From Chloroflexota bacterium (GTDB lineage Bacteria > Chloroflexota > Dehalococcoidia > Bin125): a stretch of DNA of 64,000 nucleotides. Each line of letters begins with the position of its first letter. Position 1 is the first letter of the stretch. Shown here piece by piece: positions 35,285 to 43,722 of the stretch. The DNA lies in the NCBI GenBank assembly GCA_009838735.1, contig VXQZ01000050.1:57924-121923 (forward strand), in the 5' to 3' direction. A program made the position numbers and the translations under genes. Under the pieces are notes generated by a model, which was given only the letters and a program-made list of their open reading frames with translations, was not told the origin of the DNA and ran no database searches.

Positions 35285-35731
35285 ATGACCCGTTCAGAGT
35301 CCGAATCTCTCTACATCCCCATCGTTCGCCGTGAAGTCCGTGTGGTCGCTGCAGCGATTGACTTTGTCGTGATCGGCCTGTTCAGCGCGTTGTGCGCTGC
35401 GGCCGCACTGACGGCCATGTTGCTGCAAGTCGATCCGCTGGAGCGTGACCCAACGGCAGGTGAGTGGGGAGTTGGCTATGCAATCGCCCTCTGTTGGTTC
35501 ATGCTCTCGTCGTTGTATGCAGGTCTGGGGGCACGCACGCTCGGAGCTCGGGCGCTCGGCCTCAGGGAACTACGCGGCGGCAGGCGGACGTTTGTGGTTC
35601 GCGGGCTCATCTGGTGGCCTTCGGTGCTGTTGCTGGGGATTGGATTGTGGTGGCCATGGATCGATCCGCAGGGACGCAGCCTGCCCGACATGATGTCCGG
35701 CTCCTTGCTCATCGAGACCCAGCCGAGGTGA
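35285..35731 (+). CDS. RDD-domain membrane protein
   Basis: The 148-residue protein has three hydrophobic segments and the RDD layout. It starts with RREVRVVAAAIDFVVIGLF (the R..A..iD motif); the middle contains TLGARALGLRELR, the 'T.Gk...glrv' motif; and the end carries the W..D...R.LPDMMSGSLLI signature seen in RDD proteins ('d...Rs..DlisgT.vi'). RDD proteins are often transporters or membrane stress proteins. The ATG at 35285 is preferred over in-frame ATGs upstream that fall in the divergent promoter. Its stop overlaps the next gene's GTG by four bases. Confidence 0.82.
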   Translation: MTRSESESLYIPIVRREVRVVAAAIDFVVIGLFSALCAAAALTAMLLQVDPLERDPTAGEWGVGYAIALCWFMLSSLYAGLGARTLGARALGLRELRGGRRTFVVRGLIWWPSVLLLGIGLWWPWIDPQGRSLPDMMSGSLLIETQPR

Positions 35732-36570
35732 ACAGGCGCCCGACGCTGCACCGGCCGGCGTTGGATCGAGAGCCAGGATGGCGCCAGCCCGTGCTGGTCC
35801 TGACTGTGCTCTTGACCGCGCTGACGACCGCCGTCGCAATCGTGTTCATGTCCGCTACTCAGCTGACGGAACGGAACATGGCTCAACGCTTCCTCGCCCG
35901 CGCGCTGCACTCTCTGCTCGAGATCGATCAGTTTGTGCTCCATGCCTGGCCGGAACTGGAGGCAGCGGCGGCGGATGGAAGTCCGATTCTGCTGGAAGAC
36001 TTCCCGGTTGCACTCCAACTCGATCGCGCCGGACTGGCGGAGGGCCCAATCGCAGTAGCGGAAGCGATCGCCGCCGCAACCGCCTCGCTGGTGTACGACG
36101 CCGGACTCGATGTGCTGTCGGAATCGCCACGAGCCTTCCGGATCCTGTCGCGGGGCGCCTTGTTTGACGGCTCCGTTGGCCGGCTGACGGGCGGCGGTCA
36201 CGAGTTGGCCAGCATCGGGTTCATCGTCAGTGGGACGCTCGCCGTGCTACTGGTCCTCGCCACCGCAGCCCAGGTCCGAGGCCTCTACCGGATCGGCGCG
36301 CCGGCCCTCGCGATCGGACTGGGGGCGGCGCTGGTCTGGATCGTCGCGGCTGTGGCGCGGTCCGCATTCGAAGGGCAAGCGGAGACGAGTGCGGATCCAT
36401 TCGCTGCAGATCTCGGATTGATCGCCGCCGACGCAGTTTCCCTGCTGGTGCGCAACGGGGCCACCGTGACGGTGACAGCCGGTGTTGTCGGCGTGTTGAG
36501 TCTGGCCGCGGGCGGTCTCCTGCGAGCCCTCGAACGCGCGAATGTCGCTCAGTCGGCGCGGAATCGGTAG
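35728..36570 (+). CDS. Multi-pass membrane protein of unknown function
   Basis: The 280-residue product is translated from a GTG coupled to the RDD gene stop. It has one N-terminal hydrophobic segment (about 22-43), an extracytoplasmic domain of some 120 residues rich in Ala, Leu and Asp, and three more hydrophobic segments (about 170-195, 203-225 and 245-270). No motif was recognised. The single helix, external domain and helix bundle suggest a sensor- or transport-associated membrane protein, but that is layout only. Confidence 0.7.
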   Translation: MNRRPTLHRPALDREPGWRQPVLVLTVLLTALTTAVAIVFMSATQLTERNMAQRFLARALHSLLEIDQFVLHAWPELEAAAADGSPILLEDFPVALQLDRAGLAEGPIAVAEAIAAATASLVYDAGLDVLSESPRAFRILSRGALFDGSVGRLTGGGHELASIGFIVSGTLAVLLVLATAAQVRGLYRIGAPALAIGLGAALVWIVAAVARSAFEGQAETSADPFAADLGLIAADAVSLLVRNGATVTVTAGVVGVLSLAAGGLLRALERANVAQSARNR

Positions 36571-36655
36571 CTGCCCACTTGATTCCGTCGTCGCAAGCAC
36601 GGCGTGTACGATGCAAGAAAGTGACTCGGGTATGCCTGACGCAGATCCGAGCGCC

Positions 36656-36730
36656 GCGGGAGTAGCTCAGTGGTAGAGCATCTGCTTCCCAAGCAGAGGG
36701 TCGCGGGTTCGAATCCCGTCTCCCGCTCCA
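36656..36730 (+). tRNA. tRNA-Gly (anticodon CCC)
   Basis: A full cloverleaf is visible. The acceptor arms GCGGGAG (36656-36662) and CTCCCGC (36720-36726) pair completely, the discriminator is T, and CCA is encoded at 36728-36730. The D-arm contains AGCTCAGTGGTAGAGC. The anticodon stem TCTGC/GCAGA carries the loop TTCCCAA, so the anticodon is CCC (36688-36690), reading GGG. The T-arm contains GGTTCGAATCC. There is no sign of a downstream second tRNA. Confidence 0.97.
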
Positions 36731-36775
36731 CGAGGCAGAAGACGTCCCAGGCAACGGATTGGTGAGGTAACACTG

Positions 36776-37957
36776 ATGGAACTGCGATTCTCAGAGACTG
36801 AAGAGACCCTGCGCGGCGAGGTCCGCCAATTCCTGCTCGACAACATCCCCGAGCCAGCCTCCAGCGAAGGGCCGGGCGGCGCACGGGAGAACGAAGAGGA
36901 CTTCGAGAACGCCGTCGAGTTCAACCGCAAGCTCGCCGACCGCGGCTGGATCGCGCCGGCCTGGCCGAAGGAATACGGCGGTCTGGGCGCTTCGATCTAC
37001 GAGCAGATCGTCTTCAACGAGGAGTTCGGCTACCACGGCGCGCCCGACACCGGCACTCGCGGCTTCGGCGTCGGGATGATCGGACCGACCCTGATCATTC
37101 ACGGCTCGGACGAACAGAAGGCCGAGTATCTGCCCAAGATCACCTCGGGCGAGCACATCTGGTGCCAGGGTTACTCCGAGCCCGGCTCAGGATCCGACCT
37201 CGCCTCACTGCAGACTCGCGCCGTCCGCGATGGCGACGACTACATCATCAACGGCCAGAAGATCTGGACCTCGGGCGGTCACCGCGCCAACCAGATGTTC
37301 TGCCTCGTCCGCACCGACCCCGACGCGCCCAAGCACCGCGGTATCTCCTTCCTCTTGATCGACGACATCAAGAACACCCCGGGCCTTTCGGTGCGGCCGC
37401 TGATCAACATGGCCGGACGCCACCACTTCAACGAGGTCTTCTTCGAGGACGTCCGCGTGCCGGCCAAGAACCGGATCGGCGAAGAGAACCGCGGCTGGTA
37501 CGTCGGCATGACCCTGCTCGACTTCGAGCGCTCGGGGATCGGCACAACCGCTGGTCAGCGCAAGACGCTCGAGGGCATGACCGAAGAGTTGCAGAATGGC
37601 CCGGCCGACGAGCGCGAGCGCTACCGGCTCGGCCTGTCCGACCTGGTGATCAGCAACAACGTGGCCAAGTATCTGGGCTACCGGATCGGACACATCCAGG
37701 CCACGGGGAACGTGCCCAACTACGAAGCCTCGGTGATCAAGATCTTCCAGTCCGAGCTGGGCCAGAAGATCTACAACTACGGGATCAAGATGTTCGGTCT
37801 CAGCGGCCAGCTGATCCCGGAGGAACCGACAGCTCCATGGTCGGGAGACATGCCCGAGCAGTACCTGCTCGCCGTGCCCAGCACGATCTACTCCGGAACC
37901 AACGAGATCCAGCGAAACATCATCGCGACACGCGGTCTGGGCCTACCGCGGTCGTAG
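36776..37957 (+). CDS. Acyl-CoA dehydrogenase
   Basis: The 393-residue flavoprotein oxidises an acyl-CoA to the 2-enoyl-CoA and passes electrons to ETF. The N-terminal helical domain begins MELRFSETEETLRGEVRQFL. The FAD/substrate region has QGYSEPGSGSDLASLQT and INGQKIWTSGGHRANQMFCLVRT. The C-terminal part ends with IYSGTNEIQRNIIATRGLGLP. These signatures fit the branched- or unusual-chain subgroup, close to the steroid- and terpenoid-side-chain enzymes, so the substrate may not be a simple fatty acid. It starts 46 bases after tRNA-Gly and ends at a strong hairpin terminator. Confidence 0.93.
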   Translation: MELRFSETEETLRGEVRQFLLDNIPEPASSEGPGGARENEEDFENAVEFNRKLADRGWIAPAWPKEYGGLGASIYEQIVFNEEFGYHGAPDTGTRGFGVGMIGPTLIIHGSDEQKAEYLPKITSGEHIWCQGYSEPGSGSDLASLQTRAVRDGDDYIINGQKIWTSGGHRANQMFCLVRTDPDAPKHRGISFLLIDDIKNTPGLSVRPLINMAGRHHFNEVFFEDVRVPAKNRIGEENRGWYVGMTLLDFERSGIGTTAGQRKTLEGMTEELQNGPADERERYRLGLSDLVISNNVAKYLGYRIGHIQATGNVPNYEASVIKIFQSELGQKIYNYGIKMFGLSGQLIPEEPTAPWSGDMPEQYLLAVPSTIYSGTNEIQRNIIATRGLGLPRS

Positions 37958-37983
37958 CTGCTTCGAGTTCCGAGTCAGCCGAT

Positions 37984-38012
37984 ACCGCGGCGCGTCCTGG
38001 ACGCGCCGCGGT
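37984..38012. terminator. Strong hairpin terminator, probably bidirectional
   Basis: ACCGCGGCGCGT (37984-37995) pairs perfectly with ACGCGCCGCGGT (38001-38012) over 12 base pairs around a CCTGG loop, followed by TTGGTT on the + strand. It sits between the ends of the acyl-CoA dehydrogenase (+) and the gene at 38017 (-). This is the clearest intrinsic terminator in the window. Confidence 0.85.
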
Positions 38013-38016
38013 TTGG

Positions 38017-38964
38017 TTAACTCGCGCAGAGTGTCTGGAAGACTGGAGGATTCAGCGCTAACGCTTCGTCGCTGATCTCAATACTCATCCGGGCCAGGCC
38101 TGACATCGCACTTCTATATGACACCTGCAATCCCTGCGCCGGAACTGCCGCATTTGGCACTCCCCTAGAGATGTAGATGTTGCCCTTCTCCAGGCCAGCA
38201 TTCTCATCGTCCCGAAGCATCCAAACAGCGGTCAGCGCGTCGCTGTTCGCTGTACCTCGATTCGGTTCGATCAGCACAGCATCATCGCCGAGCGCCTGAT
38301 CAACCAGCGTCAGGACCCAGGGATGGACGATCATCTCCTCCCAGTGTCTGCCGACTCCATGATGCTCGATCAGCTCATCAGCCATCGCGTCGGTGAATGC
38401 GCTCTTGAGGATGGTGCGACCCTGACTATCCAACTCCTCGACGTGTGAACGCAACCCGTAGTGCTCAATCCGGTGATCGACGTCTGGGTTGTTGATCGTG
38501 CGACGGGCCATGTGGTCGTGCAGACCGCCGAGGAACGGCAGTAGTGGCGGATGGGAGGGGAACTGGCCCTTCATCTTGACTGGCTTGTCGCGTGAGAGAT
38601 GACCGTACTCGCGCTGTGCCCGCGCCTGGATTGCGGCGTCGCCGTCGTAGATCGTCCAGCCGATTGGCAGGATGGCGTTGTAGTCGCCGTCGATTTCGGT
38701 CTCCGCCTCGGTTGCAGGTCCGGGACCGACCTCAATCTGGCCGCCGGAGATCGTGAACCAGAATCCCGCCACGTTGCCGTCAAAGCCCAGGTGCGGCGGA
38801 GCGTTCTGCCAGCGCTCGGTCACAGACCATTCGACGCCGTCCAGGGCCTCGGGATGCAGGGCCGCTTGCTCTTGCAGGTAGCGGTTCGCCTCCTCGCACC
38901 ATTCCCGTGAGGCGAACTCAACCCATTCGCTGCGAGAGATCGGCAGCGTTGTCCCGTCCGACAT
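38017..38964 (-). CDS. Unknown protein with SCP2-like and dioxygenase-like segments
   Basis: The 315-residue protein was not recognised as a whole. Residues about 55-130 (GNVAGFWFTISGGQIEVGPGPATEAETEIDGDYNAILPI...) look like the SCP2 sterol-carrier fold used to bind lipids. The part from about 185 (ILKSAFTDAMADELIEHHGVGRHWEEMIVHPWVLTLVDQALGDDAVLIEPN) resembles the start of phytanoyl-CoA dioxygenase-type proteins, but the iron-binding HxD...H facial triad is not obvious. The start at 38964 is chosen over 38979 because GGGAGGA lies five bases upstream. It stands alone, convergent with the acyl-CoA dehydrogenase gene, and may act on a lipid substrate. Confidence 0.55.
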   Translation of the reverse strand: MSDGTTLPISRSEWVEFASREWCEEANRYLQEQAALHPEALDGVEWSVTERWQNAPPHLGFDGNVAGFWFTISGGQIEVGPGPATEAETEIDGDYNAILPIGWTIYDGDAAIQARAQREYGHLSRDKPVKMKGQFPSHPPLLPFLGGLHDHMARRTINNPDVDHRIEHYGLRSHVEELDSQGRTILKSAFTDAMADELIEHHGVGRHWEEMIVHPWVLTLVDQALGDDAVLIEPNRGTANSDALTAVWMLRDDENAGLEKGNIYISRGVPNAAVPAQGLQVSYRSAMSGLARMSIEISDEALALNPPVFQTLCAS

Positions 38965-39027
38965 CGTGTCCTCCCTCATTGCTCCAGGCCGTTCTCGGCG
39001 AAGATAGCGAACGGAGGGGAGCCGGAA

Positions 39028-40662
39028 TCAGCCCTCCCAAAGCTGGCCGTTGTCGACCTGGTTGGTGATCGCGAACCAGTAGGCATTGTGTCCGCCGACC
39101 CGCTGCAACACTTCTCCGTCAGGGCCGAGCAGACTGTCCTCTCGGATTCTCCAGACGGCGCCCTCGGAGTCGATCAGCGTGTCGCTGGCCGGGTCGGCAG
39201 ATTGGAACTGGACGTCGCCCGACTCGTACGAGCGGCCTCCTTCGCCGTTGGCGGTGGCGACAACGACGATCGGCAGGCCGCCCACTTCATCCTGCGCGAA
39301 CGCGCGCTCGGCGAGCAATGCGATTGGGTAGGCCGTCAGCGCCTCGCCGACTCGCACCGCGTAGACATTGTCCTTCTGCGCCAGACGATCATCGGAAACC
39401 GGAACGTTGAACCAGGTGAGCGGGCTGTTGAAGTAGTCCCGGTAGGCGACGCCGGGGCCGTAGTCACGGACGAAACCGGTGTTGATGCTGAGCAGTGTCG
39501 TGTCGGGATTGCGGGAGTACCAGTCGCCCCAGGTGGTAACCACAACGGGTAGCACTTTGAGCCTGATCTCCTCGCCCACCAACGGCCCCCAGGCGGGCTT
39601 ACCACTGAACTGGTTCCACAGCGTGCGCGTGTTGCGGTCGTACATCAACTTGTTTGAGCGATACAGCAATCCACTGGTGCCGAAGCGGTAAACCTCGCTG
39701 CCGACACGGCCGTCGAACAGGATCGGCGATCCGCACAGCGTGCAGTAGGCCAGCGAAACAGGCACCCCGCCGATGGTGTCGTTGACCATCTCGTGCCAGG
39801 CGATGATTCGGATCGGGTACGCGCGTGCGTCGCCGTCAATCTCCACTCCTACCACGACATCGGTGTCATTGATCCACTGCGCTGCCTCATCGGGCAAGAC
39901 CTGGGTAGGGAACTCGAGCGGCGGAATGCCGTCGACGCGAACGCCGCCCCACTGAATCTCCCTGGCGTCGATTGCGATTGCTGCTTCTGGGTCCATCATT
40001 TCCGCCATGTCCTCGAACTGTCCCGCGAACAGCGCCTGCTTGAAGCGCAGATAGGCCGGCGTGGCGCCGTCATCCGGGTGGAAGTCGAAGATCTCGGGGA
40101 AGTCATAAACCGTGCGCAAGGCCTCGCCGAAACGTCCCTTCAGATGTTCCAGTGCCTGCTCCCAATAGGGGCTGGGGAACGCGGCCAGGTCGATGATGTA
40201 CTTGTCGATGGCGGGCGAATCCGAGGTGAGCAACTGGTCGAGCAGCGCCTGTCCATAGCCCGGAATCGGCACATAGCGACCGAAGAAGCCATCGGCCGGC
40301 CCCCAGTACACCAGGTCGGCCATTTCCACGGCGTCGGGGTGGAATGGGCCGTCGCTGGCTGCCTCGGATTGTTGCTCGGTCTGTTGTGAAGCCGGCTGCG
40401 AGCCCTCCTGCGGTTGGGACTCGCGGGCAGGTTGTTCGCTCTGTTCCGTGGCCTCGGCGACCGCCTGATCCGCTTGCCGGGCTCGCTCAACCTCTTCAGT
40501 GGACTGGCGTCGCTGCCGGTCGCCTGATTCGGCCTCGGGCCGCTCTTGCTCGGCGGCCTGTTGGTCCACAGACTCGACCGTTGCCTGAGTCCCCGCTTGT
40601 TCGGATCCGCCGCAACCCGAGATCACAAGCATGATCGCCAGTATCGGGAGCACCCAGCGCAT
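39028..40662 (-). CDS. DUF3179-family lipoprotein
   Basis: The 544-residue product has a lipoprotein signal (MRWVLPILAIMLVISGC, lipid-anchored Cys17), then about 85 residues of Glu/Gln/Ser-rich low-complexity tether, followed by the DUF3179 domain. Hallmarks are the HEMVNDTIGGVPVSLAYCTLCGSPILFDGR segment with its paired Cys, FGTSGLLYRSNKLMYDR.TRTLWNQFSG, and YPIALLAER. DUF3179 proteins are secreted or surface proteins of unknown function, abundant in marine bacteria; the CxxC suggests a metal or redox role. The start at 40662 is selected because it yields a proper signal peptide. Confidence 0.85.
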   Translation of the reverse strand: MRWVLPILAIMLVISGCGGSEQAGTQATVESVDQQAAEQERPEAESGDRQRRQSTEEVERARQADQAVAEATEQSEQPARESQPQEGSQPASQQTEQQSEAASDGPFHPDAVEMADLVYWGPADGFFGRYVPIPGYGQALLDQLLTSDSPAIDKYIIDLAAFPSPYWEQALEHLKGRFGEALRTVYDFPEIFDFHPDDGATPAYLRFKQALFAGQFEDMAEMMDPEAAIAIDAREIQWGGVRVDGIPPLEFPTQVLPDEAAQWINDTDVVVGVEIDGDARAYPIRIIAWHEMVNDTIGGVPVSLAYCTLCGSPILFDGRVGSEVYRFGTSGLLYRSNKLMYDRNTRTLWNQFSGKPAWGPLVGEEIRLKVLPVVVTTWGDWYSRNPDTTLLSINTGFVRDYGPGVAYRDYFNSPLTWFNVPVSDDRLAQKDNVYAVRVGEALTAYPIALLAERAFAQDEVGGLPIVVVATANGEGGRSYESGDVQFQSADPASDTLIDSEGAVWRIREDSLLGPDGEVLQRVGGHNAYWFAITNQVDNGQLWEG

Positions 40663-40795
40663 ATCGCCGCCCCTCACATCCGCTGACCTCAGCCTACGCG
40701 GCCCAATGGTCACTGGATCTGTTCAGGGTCGGCTCCAACCGGCATGCGCGTATCTTCTCAATACACCTCGCCTATACGAGAGATGGAGCCAATCA

Positions 40796-41584
40796 ATGAG
40801 CGAACCACCACTATTGTTTGAACCCGATCCGGCGAATCGCCGGGCGCTGATGACGTTCAATCGACCAGAGCGAATGAACGCGATGAGCCCCGAGCTGCAG
40901 GTCCTGATGCGCGAGGCGATTGAAGAGTTCAAGAGCGACCCCGATCTCTGGGTATTGATCGTCACCGGGGCCGGCGAGCGGTCATTCTCAGCCGGCGCCG
41001 ATCTGAGTAGCACCATCCCCAACGCAACCGCGGCGACCCGCGAGGAGCCGCTCAAGGTCAACGAAACTCGCGGCCTGCACGATGTGCACAAGCCGGTGAT
41101 CGCGGCGGTCAACGGCTACTGCATCGCCGGCGGGCTCGAATTCATGCTGGGCACAGACATCCGCGTCGCCGCCGAGCACGCCGAGTTCGGACTGCAGGAA
41201 GTGCGCTGGGGGATCATTCCGATCGGTGGTTCGCATATCCGGCTGCCGCGTCAGATTCCCTGGTGCTGGGCGATGGAGATCCTGCTGACCGGCCGCCGGC
41301 TATCTGCGGCTGAGGCGTTGCAATGCGGGTTGGTCAATCGAGTGGTGCCTGTCGACCAGCTGATGGAGACCGCGAACGGGATCGCCGACCTGATCTGCCG
41401 CAACGGCCCGCTGGCGGTGCGGACGGCCAAGGAGATCGCCGTGCGCGGCGCGATGGGCATGTCCTGGGAACAGGCCTGGAGCATGGAATCATTGCTGGGC
41501 GCTCGCGCCTTCGGCAGCCAGGACGCAATCGAGGGGCCGCGCGCATTCATGGAGAAGCGGGATCCGGTGTTCACAGGCCGATAG
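40796..41584 (+). CDS. Enoyl-CoA hydratase/isomerase, tandem copy 1
   Basis: The 262-residue crotonase-fold protein hydrates or isomerises a 2-enoyl-CoA. ERSFSAGADLSS provides the first oxyanion segment, and GYCIAGGLEFMLGTDIRVA carries the position of the first catalytic Glu (GGLE). HAEFGLQEVRWGIIP has the second Glu, so both residues of hydratases are kept. FNRPERMNAMS at the start is typical. The ATG at 40796 was chosen as the first in the conserved part. It is followed 35 bases later by a close paralogue, and the two likely share a transcript. The segment of roughly residues 60-75, which lines the acyl pocket, differs between them. Confidence 0.9.
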   Translation: MSEPPLLFEPDPANRRALMTFNRPERMNAMSPELQVLMREAIEEFKSDPDLWVLIVTGAGERSFSAGADLSSTIPNATAATREEPLKVNETRGLHDVHKPVIAAVNGYCIAGGLEFMLGTDIRVAAEHAEFGLQEVRWGIIPIGGSHIRLPRQIPWCWAMEILLTGRRLSAAEALQCGLVNRVVPVDQLMETANGIADLICRNGPLAVRTAKEIAVRGAMGMSWEQAWSMESLLGARAFGSQDAIEGPRAFMEKRDPVFTGR

Positions 41585-41619
41585 GCCCATACGCTCCATA
41601 GGAATCAAGGAGACGATAG

Positions 41620-42417
41620 ATGTCCGACCAATCCGATCTGCCGCTGACTTACGAGAAGGACCCCGCCAACAGGCGCTGCGTGATCACGTTCAACCGACCC
41701 GAGCGAATGAACGCGATGTCGCTTGAGCTGCTGTCGCTGCTGCGCGACGCGACTGAGGACTTCAAGAACGACCCCGACCTCTGGGTCGCGATCATCACCG
41801 GAGCCGGAGAACGCGCCTTTTGCGCCGGCGCAGACCTGAGCAGCACGATTCCGGCCAAGGCCGGCGGCGCTCGCAACGAGCCGCTCAAGGTGAACGAGAC
41901 GCGCAATCTGCACCGCGTGTTCAAGCCCGTGCTCTCCGCGATCAATGGCTACTGCATCGCTGGCGGACTGGAGTACATGCTGGGCACCGACATCCGCGTC
42001 GCCGCCGAGCACGCAGAGTTCGGTCTGCAGGAAGTCCGCTGGGGCATCGTCCCGGACGCGGGCGCGCACATCCGCCTGCCGCGTCAGATCCCCTGGGCCT
42101 GGGCGATGGAGATACTGCTGACCGGACGTCGGCTGAGCGCCCAGGAGGCGCTGCATTGCGGTCTGATCAACCGCGTGGTGCCGCTCGAAGACCTGATGTC
42201 GACGACTCACGCCATTGCGGATCTGATCTGCGCCAACGGCCCGTTGGCGGTGCGGACGGCGAAGGAGATCGTCATTCGCGGCTCGATGGGCATGTCCTGG
42301 GAGCAGGCCTGGAGCATGGAGTCGTTGCTCGGTGCGAGGGCATTCGGCAGCGAGGATGCGATCGAAGGTCCCAGGGCGTTCATGGAGAAGCGGACCCCGC
42401 AGTTCAAGGGCCGCTAG
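41620..42417 (+). CDS. Enoyl-CoA hydratase/isomerase, tandem copy 2
   Basis: This 265-residue protein matches the previous one over its whole length, including FNRPERMNAMS, GYCIAGGLEYMLGTDIRVA, HAEFGLQEVRWGIVPDAGAHIRLPRQIPW and AMEILLTGRRLSAQEAL. Both catalytic Glu positions are present. AAGGAG lies six bases before the ATG, better than for the first copy. The pair clearly arose by local duplication, and the retained difference is mainly near residues 65-80. The stop overlaps the convergent desaturase gene end by four bases. Confidence 0.9.
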   Translation: MSDQSDLPLTYEKDPANRRCVITFNRPERMNAMSLELLSLLRDATEDFKNDPDLWVAIITGAGERAFCAGADLSSTIPAKAGGARNEPLKVNETRNLHRVFKPVLSAINGYCIAGGLEYMLGTDIRVAAEHAEFGLQEVRWGIVPDAGAHIRLPRQIPWAWAMEILLTGRRLSAQEALHCGLINRVVPLEDLMSTTHAIADLICANGPLAVRTAKEIVIRGSMGMSWEQAWSMESLLGARAFGSEDAIEGPRAFMEKRTPQFKGR

Positions 42418-43643
42418 TCCAACGTCGCGACCGCTGGCATCGCGCCGCGCGGGTCGATCAGGTCGTCGTCGGGGTCGAGCGTGCCGATTGATGCTTCAAT
42501 GCCATCGGATACCCGCGTCACCGCGTCTTCTGAGGTCATGCCAGGATTCGCCGTCGGTGGCAATGGTGTGTTGAACTGGAAACCGGGTTGGGCAAGTTGG
42601 CGCTTCCAGGCGTAGCGCATTTCTCTCCAGGCGCTGAGGAGCGTGCGCGGTTCTGGCATGTCGTCGGCCACTTCCCGGCTCAGCGCTTTGAGGTTGTAGC
42701 AGGGGACTCCGGCGAACATGTGATGCTCGATGTGCATCTCCATGTGCCAGTAGAGGAATGACGAGAGCGGATCGAGTTTGATCGTGCGCGTGCAGAGGCG
42801 GAAGTCCGGCACGTTGTCTCGAAGACCGGCGTGCTGGGTCGTAGCGATGAAGTACTTCCACCACGTGCCGATGAAGATGGCGCCGTTGACGACGATCATG
42901 AGCCACCAGAGCTGGAAGACGATTGACAGCACGATCACCGTGCCGTGGAATGCGAGCAAGAACCGGGCCCAGTTGACGGCGGCGCGATAGGTCGCCGGAT
43001 GTACTTCTGAGAGCGCCCAGGTCCAGGCGGTGGCGCCCGCTCCGCCGATGCTGGAGGGCGTGTCCATGTCGAACTTGCCCATCGCCATTCGCACGGTGGC
43101 GTGCAGCAGCCGCAGTGCTCCGCGCACGTTGACCGTGAACATCTCCAACAGGACCAGGGGATGCAGCGACGCCTCCCTGGGCAGGAGCACCTCGCGGTCG
43201 CCGTCGGGGAAGAGCGTGTAGCGGTGATGAAAGGTGTGGCTCATCCGGTACTCGTTGTAGTTAAACCAGCCGAAGAGCGAGAACAGGCGCAGGAAGATCC
43301 GGTTGAGACGATTGGTGCGGAAGACAGTGCCGTGGACGAGCTCGTGGCAGGCGAGGCCGGGGACGAAGGCCGAGACGGTACCCAGCAGCCAGAGCGAGAC
43401 GCCGAAGGCGATCCACCAGCCCGACTCGAATGAGACCGCGACAACGGCAGCCAGGGCGACGATCAATGCGAGATGTCCGAGCGACTGCTGGAATCCGCGG
43501 CGGTTGGAGCGTTCCATCAGCTGCCAGAGCGTGGGTTTGTCGATTGGCGATCGATACCAGCGGACGCGCATCGACTTGCGCACCTCGGGCAATGGCGGCC
43601 ACTGCGGTGTTTGCGGTTTCGGGGCCTCGGTCATCGTCGCCAT
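42414..43643 (-). CDS. Membrane fatty-acid desaturase/hydroxylase-type di-iron protein
   Basis: The 409-residue membrane protein has the three histidine boxes of the fatty-acid desaturase superfamily: HELVH (100-104), HTFHH (136-140) and HIEHH (about 306-310). Between them are about four to six hydrophobic segments. The DxxxxH hallmarks of alkane hydroxylases are not evident. It may desaturate or hydroxylate an acyl lipid or carotenoid. It is convergent with the enoyl-CoA hydratases and divergent from the epoxide-hydrolase-like gene, with 79 bases between. Confidence 0.87.
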   Translation of the reverse strand: MATMTEAPKPQTPQWPPLPEVRKSMRVRWYRSPIDKPTLWQLMERSNRRGFQQSLGHLALIVALAAVVAVSFESGWWIAFGVSLWLLGTVSAFVPGLACHELVHGTVFRTNRLNRIFLRLFSLFGWFNYNEYRMSHTFHHRYTLFPDGDREVLLPREASLHPLVLLEMFTVNVRGALRLLHATVRMAMGKFDMDTPSSIGGAGATAWTWALSEVHPATYRAAVNWARFLLAFHGTVIVLSIVFQLWWLMIVVNGAIFIGTWWKYFIATTQHAGLRDNVPDFRLCTRTIKLDPLSSFLYWHMEMHIEHHMFAGVPCYNLKALSREVADDMPEPRTLLSAWREMRYAWKRQLAQPGFQFNTPLPPTANPGMTSEDAVTRVSDGIEASIGTLDPDDDLIDPRGAMPAVATLD

Positions 43644-43722
43644 TGAGGTGGTTCCTTGCGTTCTGGGCTCAGGCTAGCGTCGGCGTATCATTCCTGCGGT
43701 CGGAAGATCGGAGGCTGCGACG

